Source of the DNA: Chrysomallon squamiferum
Lineage: Eukaryota > Mollusca > Gastropoda > Neomphalida > Peltospiridae
Direction of reading: 5' to 3'
DNA length: 10,000 nt
NCBI GenBank assembly: GCA_012295275.1
Contig: CM022675.1
Location: 7,928,332-7,938,331 of the forward strand
The notes under the pieces were generated by a model. That model searched no databases. It saw nothing but the letters and a program-made list of their open reading frames with translations, and was not told the DNA's origin. Positions 1-7,910 of this stretch are shown here, in pieces. A program made the translations under genes and the position numbers. Position 1 is the stretch's first letter; every line of letters begins with the position of its first letter.

Positions 1-357
1 TCCAGTCGAATCAGAAACAATATTGATTCAGACAACAGCGATACAGAATTACGCCACTTAGGCTCTGAAAAGAACTATCGTTGAAATCAGCTAGACAAAC
101 ACATTTAATGGAGGTAAAACACATTAGTGTATCCCCCAGAGATCGATAAGCGTTTTGCTGAAAGGAGTGACAGGACGCAAGACCTACACACACTTGTTAA
201 CGTACACGTGTAGATGAACTGTGCAAGCGTCAAATATAAAAGAAAAGCTTCGAGTCAGATCGATGTTGAGAGATAAAAGCGACAAACGCTTTGAACCCCA
301 CAGAATGTTCGTAATGATCTGAGTGCATGTGAAACAAACACAGGTGTGTCACAGTTC
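1..357. other. Unassigned unique sequence
   Basis: This is mostly unique sequence with no recognisable gene. On the + strand, frame 1 is open from the window edge to a TGA at 85-87. It gives 28 residues including the acidic stretch DSDNSDTE, which could be the end of an exon or a transposon remnant but is too short to call. A CACGTG E-box is at 205-210. Confidence 0.3.
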
Positions 358-690
<333 letters not shown>

Positions 691-862
691 TAATAAACAT
701 AAAAACAATAGACTATTCTGTTTCCAACAGCAGCAAGATTTCATGTACGCGGACTTTCCCACAAACAGGAAAGAACACTTTCTGGATAATAATCATAGTC
801 AACAGTACTGGAAAGAACAGGAAAAGAGAAAAAATGAGATAAAAAGACGCCACAGAATAACG

Positions 863-884
863 AAAAAAAAAAAAAAAAAAAAAA
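863..884 (+). repeat. Poly(A) run of 22
   Basis: An uninterrupted run of 22 A follows a purine-rich stretch (about 808-862). It could be the tail of an old retroposed element, but I see no recognisable SINE or LINE body or flanking duplication, so it is recorded as a homopolymer. Confidence 0.9.
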
Positions 885-1248
885 GAAAGTAAAGAAAAAA
901 GTCAGAATTATGTATGTGTCCATATATCTGTATATATAAAATTACGAGAATTCAATCATGACCTCACAAACATATTATATTGATCACGAATATTCTTCGA
1001 TTTTGCATTATGTAACAAAAAAAGTAACTAAAAAATAATAAAGCAGATACTGAAGGTTAAACGGAAAAATCACAACGTAGATTGGTGTGTTTTGAAACTT
1101 TTACGCAGTTAGAATGTAAAGAGAAATACGGACGTTAAAACAGACGTACCTGCAAAGAGAAATAACAGCAAAGTCAACCCCGTTGGAATGAGAAACAGAA
1201 TGCATACACAACCTCTCCGTCTGATTCTCATGACACCTTGTAATCTCT
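885..1248. other. AT-rich sequence with no recognised feature
   Basis: AT-rich DNA with short A runs. No convincing coding frame, RNA gene or repeat was found. Confidence 0.4.
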
Positions 1249-1295
<47 letters not shown>

Positions 1296-1345
1296 TAATA
1301 ACTACAACAACAACAACAACAACAACAATAGTAATAATAATAGTA

Positions 1346-1379
<34 letters not shown>

Positions 1380-1573
1380 CAACAATAACAACAACAGCAA
1401 TAATAATAATAGCAGCAACAACAACAACAACAAAAAACAACAACAACAACAACAACAATAATAATAATAATAATAATAATAATGATAATAATAATAAGAA
1501 TAATAATAAGAATAATAATCAGTAACAATACAAACAATAGTGATAATGATGATAAAGATGATAACGATGATGA
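1249..1573 (+). repeat. Compound AAT/AAC/AGC/AGT/GAT trinucleotide array
   Basis: Blocks of AAT, AAC, AGT/AGC and GAT succeed one another, with AAT and AAC dominating and GAT/AAGATG at the right end. Minus-strand frames across it read as runs of L, V, I, Y or C, typical of translated trinucleotide repeats. Confidence 0.95.
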
Positions 1574-1943
1574 ATTTGATAATCTGCAGTAGTAGTTGTA
1601 CCGACAGTGTTTTCAGTAGCAATATCACCACAGTAGAAGTTGCTTGTCGGTCGGTCACTCAGTCTGTATGTGGAAACAATAACATTTCTACTTCATAGTT
1701 TACAACCTACTAGTACTGTTTTCACTTGTACCACAGTATTTTTTGTATATCTGCTTACCTATATGTTTGTGTATGGATGTGTTCATGCGTGCGTATATGA
1801 GTGCATATGTTTGTGTGTACGTATTTCTGCTGGAGTTGGCGCGCGTGTATTGTCTTAGGTGAGTGCAAAATATGTCTGTATACGTGCGCATGCATTTATG
1901 CATGCCTGCATGCATGTGTGTCTGCGTTTGTGTGAAACAAAGC
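1574..1943. other. Unique sequence grading into a cryptic TG/CATG-rich tract
   Basis: The left part is unique with no recognised gene. From about 1758 to 1933 it is TG-rich with ATGT, TGCG and GCATGC motifs. An inverted repeat GCATGCATTTATGCATGC lies at 1888-1905, with a second TGCATGCATG just after. It looks like a decayed TG/ATGC microsatellite. Confidence 0.5.
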
Positions 1944-1947
1944 TTAC

Positions 1948-2156
1948 CTGAATTCCGAAGAACAGCGAATGTTAACGGTAGCAGTCCGCGTTACGGTTGA
2001 AAACGTGTCCTTGTTTTGACAAGTGTCGACAAGACTTTTGTTAGTAAAGTTATAGTCCAGCACTTTAATACCTCGACTGTGACCGTAGCTTTGACCTGTT
2101 CGGACTCTACGCGTCACGAAAGCATTGAAATAATGTTTGATTAGCAAATAAGGCAT
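1948..2156 (-). CDS. Possible minus-strand exon (weak)
   Basis: On the minus strand an ATG at 2156-2154, with A at -3, opens a frame that reaches a near-ideal splice donor, CAG|GTAAGCT, with the exon ending at 1948. The 209 bases would encode 69 codons plus two bases. Composition here is less AT-rich and not repetitive. The (GA)n tract at 2169-2346 reads as (CT)n just upstream of the ATG and could be leader sequence or a polypyrimidine tract. I recognise no domain, and the predicted peptide has no signal sequence. A chance open frame is more likely than not. Confidence 0.15.
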
Positions 2157-2164
2157 AGTATGTT

Positions 2165-2669
<505 letters not shown>

Positions 2670-2677
2670 GCCCTCTT

Positions 2678-2820
2678 TATATATATATAAGTATATATAT
2701 ATATGTTTGCATGTATGTATATATTTATGTATTATGTATGTATGTATGTACATACGTATATATTATGTATGTATGTATGTATGTGTTTATGTATGCATAT
2801 ATTCATGCACGCATGTACGT
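2678..2820 (+). repeat. TA and ATGT repeats
   Basis: Alternating TA stretches (about 2678-2704) are followed by ATGT/GTAT tetranucleotides, with small palindromes such as GTACATAC, grading into ATGC-rich sequence near 2795-2818. Confidence 0.9.
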
Positions 2821-3111
2821 TTGGTCACAAAATCAACTTTCGAATAAATAACAAATTTTATTAATATATTTATTATTATATGTAGTAATTATTGCAATTA
2901 TCTTTACAAAGGAAACACCTGACCAGGTGTTTTTGCCTTTAATACAGATACGTTGTGAGGAAAACAAATGAAAATAATGAAAGGCACATCTACACCAGGA
3001 CAATAAAATGCGTTCATTGTAATTGAATAGTCACAAACACTGTCTGCGTTTATGAGCAAAATACAACCTTTACATGTCGTTAACAGCTAAATATTTACTG
3101 TCGATGCTTCA
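2821..3111. other. Unique sequence containing a perfect hairpin
   Basis: AT-rich unique DNA with no gene seen. It contains the inverted repeat AAACACCTG-AC-CAGGTGTTT at 2913-2932. Confidence 0.5.
2908..2940. repeat. Inverted repeat (hairpin) with 9-bp perfect core
   Basis: AAACACCTG (2913-2921) and CAGGTGTTT (2924-2932) are exact reverse complements separated by two bases. Outside them AAAGG (2908-2912) pairs with CCTTT (2936-2940) across a three-base bulge, giving a 14-bp stem. The arms also contain the E-box CACCTG/CAGGTG. It is not followed by a gene end, so its role is unknown. Confidence 0.85.
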
Positions 3112-3238
<127 letters not shown>

Positions 3239-3239
3239 A

Positions 3240-3640
3240 AATCATTTTACTTATTTACTTTGCAGTAATTTACTTTACATCACAATTCCAATTCTTATAA
3301 ATAAATAAAAATACTCTCTTTTAATATCATTCTGTCTCTCACTCTCTGATTTTCTCCATCTGTCCCTCTCTCTTCATCTCTGTCTTTGGTCGTCACCTCC
3401 TATCAATAAAAAATAAATTTCATTACAAGCAAAATTCAATTTAAATAGATAAATAAATAACAAACAAATAAACGTGGATGCCTGAAGGTCTTTCATGAGT
3501 TTGTTTTTCGTTAAATTTCACCTCAAGCAAATCTGATAGCAACTTTCGTTATGAATATTTCACTTTTAGATGTAAGTAAGACGACAGGTTATCCATCATT
3601 AAAATAAGATTTTTTTAATAGTCAAAAGAATCAAGATAAA
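3240..3640. other. AT-rich unique sequence
   Basis: It contains a pyrimidine-rich stretch (about 3331-3390) followed by AATAAA-type motifs near 3405-3418, and TAAA/CAAA short repeats near 3445-3470. No coding frame is convincing. Confidence 0.4.
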
Positions 3641-3678
3641 TATACATAGATACATACATACATACATACATATATACA

Positions 3679-3734
<56 letters not shown>
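3641..3734 (+). repeat. CATA then (TA)n repeats
   Basis: Imperfect CATA tetranucleotides (3643-3681) pass into a pure AT/TA tract of about 53 bases (3682-3734). Confidence 0.95.
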
Positions 3735-3737
<3 letters not shown>

Positions 3738-3771
3738 GTAAATGAAGATACGAATAATATATACATATTTG

Positions 3772-4140
3772 AAAAATAATAACAATCATAATCATAAATA
3801 AATTAATGATTGAAAGAATGGCAGTATTAGTAATGCAGAAAGGATGGTAATATTGGTAGCGGTAATTGTTGTAGTAATAGCATAAAATAGGAGTGTTAAT
3901 ATTAGTAGTAGCAGTAACCGCTTGCCAGTAATAATAGTATATAGTACAGTAATAATAGTAGCAATGTTAGGAGCTATAGTAGTAGTAGCAGCAGTAGTAG
4001 CAGTTGTAGTTACCACTGCCAGTAATAATAGTAGTAGTTGTAGTAGTCACAACTAGTAATAATAGTAGTAATTCATAGTAGTGATGTGAAAAGTAGAAAT
4101 AGCACACGCAATAGAAACAACAAAGACGACCACAACAACA
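3772..4140 (+). repeat. Degenerate TAG/TAA/TTG trinucleotide-rich region
   Basis: Scattered GTA, ATA and TTG triplets dominate about 3826-4082, for example repeated AGTAATAATAGTA. They are followed by AAC-type triplets near 4117-4145. It looks like a decayed compound trinucleotide array. Confidence 0.7.
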
Positions 4141-4146
4141 ACAACG

Positions 4147-4158
4147 ATATTATTATTG

Positions 4159-4196
<38 letters not shown>

Positions 4197-4356
4197 TAAT
4201 CATAAATTATGTTATTAAAAATAAAAAATATGTGACTACTTGTGTATATATAAACACAAGTAGTTAGATAATATTTTGTTCTTACTTTGAGTTATATAAT
4301 ATTTAAAGAAATATAATTTATGATTAAATAATAATAACAATAATAATAATAATAAA

Positions 4357-4391
<35 letters not shown>

Positions 4392-4400
4392 TAATAAAAT
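4147..4400. repeat. Long nested palindrome with ATT/AAT outer arms (possible MITE or foldback element)
   Basis: ATTATTTAATCATAAATTAT (4191-4210) and ATAATTTATGATTAAATAAT (4312-4331) are exact 20-base reverse complements. Outside them the left side is (ATT)n (from about 4147) and the right side is (AAT)n (to about 4390), so pairing continues outward. Inside is a second inverted repeat, ACTACTTGTGT (4235-4245) against ACACAAGTAGT (4254-4264). The left inner side is shorter than the right by roughly 25-30 bases. There is no coding capacity. The form suits a non-autonomous foldback transposon or MITE, but no target duplication can be defined inside the flanking microsatellites. Confidence 0.6.
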
Positions 4401-4464
4401 GGTAATAATAATAATAACTTAATAACATAATAACAGTAATAACAACAACAACAATAATGATATC

Positions 4465-4531
<67 letters not shown>

Positions 4532-4535
4532 TTAA
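4327..4535 (+). repeat. AAT/AAC compound array
   Basis: AAT blocks, two copies of AAAATGGTAATAATAAT (starting near 4354 and 4396), an AAC block (about 4440-4494), then a pure AAT block to about 4530. The two AAAATGG copies suggest an internal duplication of the array. Confidence 0.95.
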
Positions 4536-4797
4536 TATGTTACTGTTTCTGAAATCTGTTAACTGTTAAGTGTTTAACAAAGAAATTTACCTGACGTGCG
4601 ACACTGATTAATTAATTCTCAGGTGTTATTTACCTGGATTTCGTTAATCTGTTGCACTTAGTGTATTGTCAAAAACACACAGGTACGTAATGAAAGGTGT
4701 AGATAAACAGTGAGTGTCAATTAATGACAATTAATCCACGTGTCGTAAGAAACAGAAAGTTAGTTGTTTTGTTTCTCTTTCGTGGTTACCACCAACC
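4536..4797. other. Unique sequence with AGGT/ACCT and TAAT motifs
   Basis: No gene is called. CAGGT (4620-4624) and ACCTG (4632-4636) form a small inverted repeat. A near-palindrome TGTCAATTAATGACA followed by a second AATTAAT lies at about 4715-4735, just before a CACGTG E-box (4737-4742). Several CAG|GTA-like donor motifs occur on both strands without a matching exon. Confidence 0.4.
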
Positions 4798-4978
4798 ATG
4801 ACAACAACAACAACTACAACAACAACAAACAATAAATGCGTTATCATCACCATCATCATCATTCAAAGTTTTATTAACATTAGTCAAATCAAAATCATTA
4901 TCATCGTCATCGGCGTTGTTGTTGCCTTTGTTAGAATGCTTGCTGCTGTTGTTGTTGTTGTCGTTGCTGTTGTTGTGT
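4798..4978 (+). repeat. Decayed ACA/ATC/GTT trinucleotide repeats
   Basis: An ACA/AAC block (4800-4832), an ATC block (about 4843-4862) and GTT/GCT blocks (about 4914-4977). A frame beginning at the ATG at 4798 runs on to 5136, but its first half is poly-Thr and hydrophobic repeat translation, so I do not call a gene. Confidence 0.7.
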
Positions 4979-5159
4979 ATGAACAATCAGGTTATTTACG
5001 AAGCGAAACTTGTGGATGGAAAAACAGTGAAAATCAAGATAGAATGCATTACGTGTTAAATACAAGTTTATGTGAAGACTACATTACAATATTACTTATT
5101 TTAAATATATATACATTCTTAGCTTCACGTTCTTAAGAAACGTGCTTGCAGTCATTTAT

Positions 5160-5388
5160 AGATCATAAGTATGCATGCACACATACATGCACACACACGC
5201 ACGCACGTACACAGTTACACAAATAATAATAATAATAATAATAATAATAATCTTTACGTTATAAATTAAATGTTTTGTTTTCGTTTAATATACGAATGCG
5301 TAGCTTTACTACTACTACTACTACTACTACTACAACTACTACTACTGCTACTACCACTACTACTATTATTATTATTATTATTATTATA
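5160..5388 (+). repeat. CA-rich, (AAT)n and (TAC/TAT)n short arrays
   Basis: CA/GCAC-rich sequence (about 5170-5220) is followed by (AAT)n (5222-5251), a 57-base AT-rich spacer, then TAC/TAT triplets (5308-5388). Poly-Thr and poly-Val frames here are artefacts. Confidence 0.92.
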
Positions 5389-5639
5389 ATTATTGTTATA
5401 TATGACGTGAACAGTAAAACTAACTCAGACATATGGACACTAACAGAAACAGATGGAATATTTTCACATATTTTCATTATTCGTTTATTTCTAGAAATCA
5501 TTAACTGAACTGTCACAAAAACCAACTGAATGAACTGAATAACTCACGTGTCAAACGAACAGAAGTTGTTTGTTACAGCACATAACAGAGTCTCACCTTG
5601 TTATGAAACGATAATTTCCATCGGTGAATGAGATGGAAA
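5389..5639. other. Unique upstream sequence of the 303-aa gene
   Basis: No gene seen. It carries a CACGTG E-box (5545-5550), about 570 bases before the inferred start site, and several CTGAACTG/AACTGAA short repeats near 5504-5540. It may be distal regulatory DNA. Confidence 0.35.
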
Positions 5640-6125
5640 TAACTATTATGTAAGACTAAGTTTTGATTGGTCAATGGCTAAGAATAGCAGATACGCTAAA
5701 TGATCAAAACCCTAAAAGTCTTGTCTAATGAACTGGATTAGCATTTTTATTTAATGACATTAATTCAGCATTTCACGTAAGAAAAAAGATTTGATTTGTT
5801 AATACGTTCTAATCATAACCGTTCTTAATTACGGTACCTCAGCCATCACGTTACAGTCATTCTGATTGGTCATTTAAAAGCAGTTCACAGTGTCATAATA
5901 CAAGAATAGACTTGATTGGTTGATTAATCGGGCAGAGTTACTTGAACGTTGAATGGGAGTGATCAGTGTCATGTAACAATGCATTTGATTGGTCATTCAA
6001 AGTAATTCACGGGGTTAATTAAGAGCAGCTCTAATTGGCTGGTGAGAAGAAATTGTCATTACTTCATCAGTGTCAGTTCTGAGGAAGTGTATATCTGTTA
6101 GAATATTTCAGAATCAAGTCATTAC
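5640..6125 (+). promoter_or_regulatory. Inferred promoter of the 303-aa gene, with five inverted CCAAT boxes
   Basis: Five ATTGG cores lie at 5666-5670, 5865-5869, 5915-5919, 5988-5992 and 6034-6038, all in one orientation. Four have the form TGATTGGT and the fifth is TAATTGGC. All agree well with the known NF-Y preference (CCAAT followed by C/G and A/G on the other strand). A degenerate copy, TTGATTTGTT, is at 5791-5800. Measured from an inferred start at A6121, the nearest box is about 83 bases upstream, the usual place for a working CCAAT box. CAGTGTCA occurs at 5888-5895, 5964-5971 and 6068-6075. The likely role is binding NF-Y; this is inferred from sequence only. Confidence 0.55.
6090..6125 (+). 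promoter_or_regulatory. Candidate core promoter: TATA-like element plus initiator
   Basis: TATATC at 6090-6095 is a weak TATA-like element. TCATTAC at 6119-6125 resembles the metazoan initiator (TCAKTY-type), with the A at 6121 as +1. The 31-base spacing between them is what a TATA/Inr pair normally shows. Both motifs are weak alone in AT-rich DNA, so the call rests on the spacing and on the CCAAT boxes upstream. Confidence 0.35.
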
Positions 6126-6195
6126 AAATCCTCTGTTTGTTATTCAGCTCGACAGAGAAATCAGTAAAGGAAAATTATTTAAAATTGTTTTTAAT

Positions 6196-6270
6196 CGAAA
6201 TTTTCGTCGTCTTCTTTCATCGAAATTTTCGTAGTCTTCTTTCATCGAAATTTTCGTCGTTTTCTTTCAT
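6196..6270 (+). repeat. Three tandem 25-bp units directly before the start codon
   Basis: Copies at 6196-6220, 6221-6245 and 6246-6270 differ at single positions only (A for C at 6233 in copy 2; T for C at 6261 in copy 3). Each begins with CGAAATTTTCG, an odd palindrome with 5-base arms around one T, followed by a pyrimidine-rich segment ending in TTTCAT. The array stops one base before the ATG, so on the inferred start it lies in the 5' UTR. Because 25 is not a multiple of three, each copy is read in a different frame, which argues against it being coding. Confidence 0.9.
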
Positions 6271-6271
6271 C

Positions 6272-7183
6272 ATGAACGTGACTGAGGTGAGCGCCTTTTC
6301 TCGATGTATCAACTGCGGATGCAAATGTTTGACGTCTGCGACGTTCATCAAGAGAAAAACCAAAACAGGTTCGGCATTTCCCGTTCACCAATCGACGGCC
6401 GTGAAAGAGAAAAACCCTTACACGTTGAGGCCGGAGAATCGCGAGATCTCGTTTAACGTGACTCGCCGAGATTTCATACAGACCTCGCTCGTGGACTACT
6501 CCATCAGCGACGAAGACAGCGAGGAAGACAGCTGCAGCCACGTCGCGAGGCGGACGTCGGAGAAACACAAACAGCAGACGATTCTGAAAATGCAGCAGCA
6601 GACGAAGACGTCGTTCGACAGGGACGACTGCCTGCGACGCAGTCTGCTTCAGACGAGATTTCTGAAAGACGTCGAATCCAGAGCTGCTGCTGCTGCTGCT
6701 ACCACAACCGCCGCTGCTGCTGCTACCACAACCGCTGCTGTTGCTGCTAACCGCCACCACAACAACAACAACACACGTCCAGCTGTCGTGAACGAAGACG
6801 TTGAAGAAACCAGACACAAGACGGAGCTGAAGAAGACGCTGAACCGCGTTTGGAAAAGGACCAGGAACAAAATCGACGACGGCGACAACTTCCTCGACGA
6901 CACCCCGAGGAAGCGGCTGAGGTTCACGTCCTGCATCTTCCCCAAGTTCAATCCTAAAAAGATGATCTTGTCCAGACTGCAGAAGATGAAATCTCGGCGC
7001 GCGGCTTCGTCGAAGAAAGTCATCAACGGCAAGAGCGACGACACGTCGGTGACGTGGTCGCTGACGAAGACGGTGGGCGACTTCGCCAAGTGCACCGACC
7101 TGGCTGCTGCAGCAACGCGCGCAACGTCGCCTTCGCCGTTCAAGACGTTTGTAAAAGACGGGGTGAAGTACACGCGATGCTAG
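6272..7183 (+). CDS. Unrecognised basic low-complexity protein, 303 aa, apparently single exon
   Basis: I do not recognise this protein. The frame is open from about 6083, but the first ATG is at 6272, with A at -3, giving 303 codons to TAG. Seen, in order: a CxxCxCxC cluster (Cys12, 15, 17, 19); a Lys/Arg stretch (27-31); an acidic serine patch, SDEDSEEDS (79-87), resembling CK2 sites; Gln-rich 101-110; Ala/Thr low complexity 138-159, built from a duplicated 24-base unit encoding AAAAATTT; His/Asn run 162-167; basic clusters KKTLNRVWKRTRNK (187-200), TPRKRLRF (211-218) and 229-249, resembling nuclear localisation signals; SPSP (286-289); a C-terminal Cys. There is no signal peptide or membrane segment. 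Base use is GC- and CpG-rich, unlike the AT-rich surroundings, and Ala, Asp and Lys codons look protein-like. I infer a nuclear, possibly regulatory protein; function is unknown. It could instead be the last exon of a longer gene, since 6131-6147 resembles a splice acceptor. Confidence 0.72.
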   Translation: MNVTEVSAFSRCINCGCKCLTSATFIKRKTKTGSAFPVHQSTAVKEKNPYTLRPENREISFNVTRRDFIQTSLVDYSISDEDSEEDSCSHVARRTSEKHKQQTILKMQQQTKTSFDRDDCLRRSLLQTRFLKDVESRAAAAAATTTAAAAATTTAAVAANRHHNNNNTRPAVVNEDVEETRHKTELKKTLNRVWKRTRNKIDDGDNFLDDTPRKRLRFTSCIFPKFNPKKMILSRLQKMKSRRAASSKKVINGKSDDTSVTWSLTKTVGDFAKCTDLAAAATRATSPSPFKTFVKDGVKYTRC

Positions 7184-7264
7184 ACAGAACTGGATCTGAA
7201 AGTGTTGCTTGGAAAAAAGCAAAATGAAATTTAGTGCAAGCATGTCAATATTGCTATTATTGTT

Positions 7265-7270
7265 GTTGTA

Positions 7271-7306
<36 letters not shown>

Positions 7307-7398
7307 TTATTATTATTATTATTATTTTATTATTATTTTATTATTATTATTATTATTATTACTACTACTATTATTATTATTATTATTTTTTTTTTTTT
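7265..7398 (+). repeat. (ATT)n array with poly-T end inside the inferred 3' UTR
   Basis: Near-continuous ATT repeats are interrupted by several ATTTT steps and one ACT run (7361-7369), and end in a T run (7386-7398). If the AATAAA at 7460 is used, this becomes an AUU-rich 3' UTR segment. Open frames across it (poly-Y, poly-I) are repeat translations, not genes. Confidence 0.9.
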
Positions 7399-7459
7399 AT
7401 TCTGATGCTCCCGTAATGTACAGTTAATATTTATGTAATGCAACAATATTATTGTAAAT

Positions 7460-7509
7460 AATAAATTATTATTTCTGAAAGTGAAAGCTTGTTTTGTATT
7501 TTGTTTTTT
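7460..7509 (+). terminator. Polyadenylation signal and GT-rich downstream element
   Basis: AATAAA at 7460-7465 lies 277 bases after the stop codon. It is followed by a T/GT-rich stretch (about 7488-7507, including GTTTTGTATTTTG) at the distance expected for a downstream element. Cleavage would fall near 7478-7487, giving a 3' UTR of about 300 bases. AATAAA is common by chance in AT-rich DNA; the arrangement makes this copy credible. Confidence 0.5.
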
Positions 7510-7794
7510 AAAATATTACTTTTACGAATTTTAATATCTTCTTATTTGCCATTTTCTTTCTTATAGTACGTCTTCCTCATCATCGTTTTTCATTGTCACC
7601 AAAAGGAGAATTACGACAACAACTTATACGACTACCAGCAGTAGTGATAAGTTTAAAAGTAGTAAAAATTTACGATTCTGTAACGACGAAACGAAATCCA
7701 CAAAAAATAAAATAGAATAAGAACTGAAAATACTGTCACATGCAAAAATAGTAGCAGCAACATTAATAACAGTAACAACAACAACAACAACGAA
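7510..7794. other. AT-rich sequence downstream of the gene
   Basis: Unique AT-rich DNA ending in AAC triplets (about 7775-7792). The minus-strand poly-Leu frame arises from the adjacent repeat. No gene seen. Confidence 0.4.
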
Positions 7795-7856
<62 letters not shown>

Positions 7857-7910
7857 CAATAATAAATTAAAACCATTATAAATAAGTAAGTAAGTAAGTT
7901 AATAAATAAA
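7795..7910 (+). repeat. (AAT)n followed by TAAG and TAAA repeats
   Basis: Nearly pure AAT (7795-7850), then about four TAAG units and several TAAA units (about 7880-7910). Confidence 0.95.

Noticed and set aside
863-884. Poly(A) tail of a retroposon
   Set aside because: No recognisable SINE, LINE or processed-gene body precedes it and no flanking duplication is evident.
1109-1658. Minus-strand frames rich in Y, I, L, V, C
   Set aside because: They are translations of the AAT/AAC array; runs of one residue follow directly from trinucleotide repeats.
4798-5136. 112-codon frame with poly-Thr start and hydrophobic middle
   Set aside because: The ATG context is fair, but the first 60 codons are ACA, ATC and GTT repeats and the remainder has no recognisable domain. 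It is probably a chance extension of a repeat frame.
5259-5525. Overlapping + and - frames around the TAC/TAT array
   Set aside because: Poly-Thr/Ile on one strand and poly-Val/Ile on the other are both repeat products.
6137-6271. N-terminal extension of the CDS from a TTG
   Set aside because: TTG starts are not expected in an animal nuclear gene. The extension runs through the out-of-frame 25-bp repeats, and the first in-frame ATG is at 6272.
6649-7173. 174-codon minus-strand frame opposite the called gene
   Set aside because: Second antisense shadow of the same coding region. Its Ala/Val runs come from the sense Ala/Thr tract, and no promoter or poly(A) signal supports it.
6242-7243. 333-codon minus-strand frame opposite the called gene
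   Set aside because: It is a shadow of a GC-rich, CpG-rich coding sequence. It begins inside the gene's 3' UTR and ends in the 25-bp array, and its Val/Arg/Ser-rich composition mirrors the sense codons.
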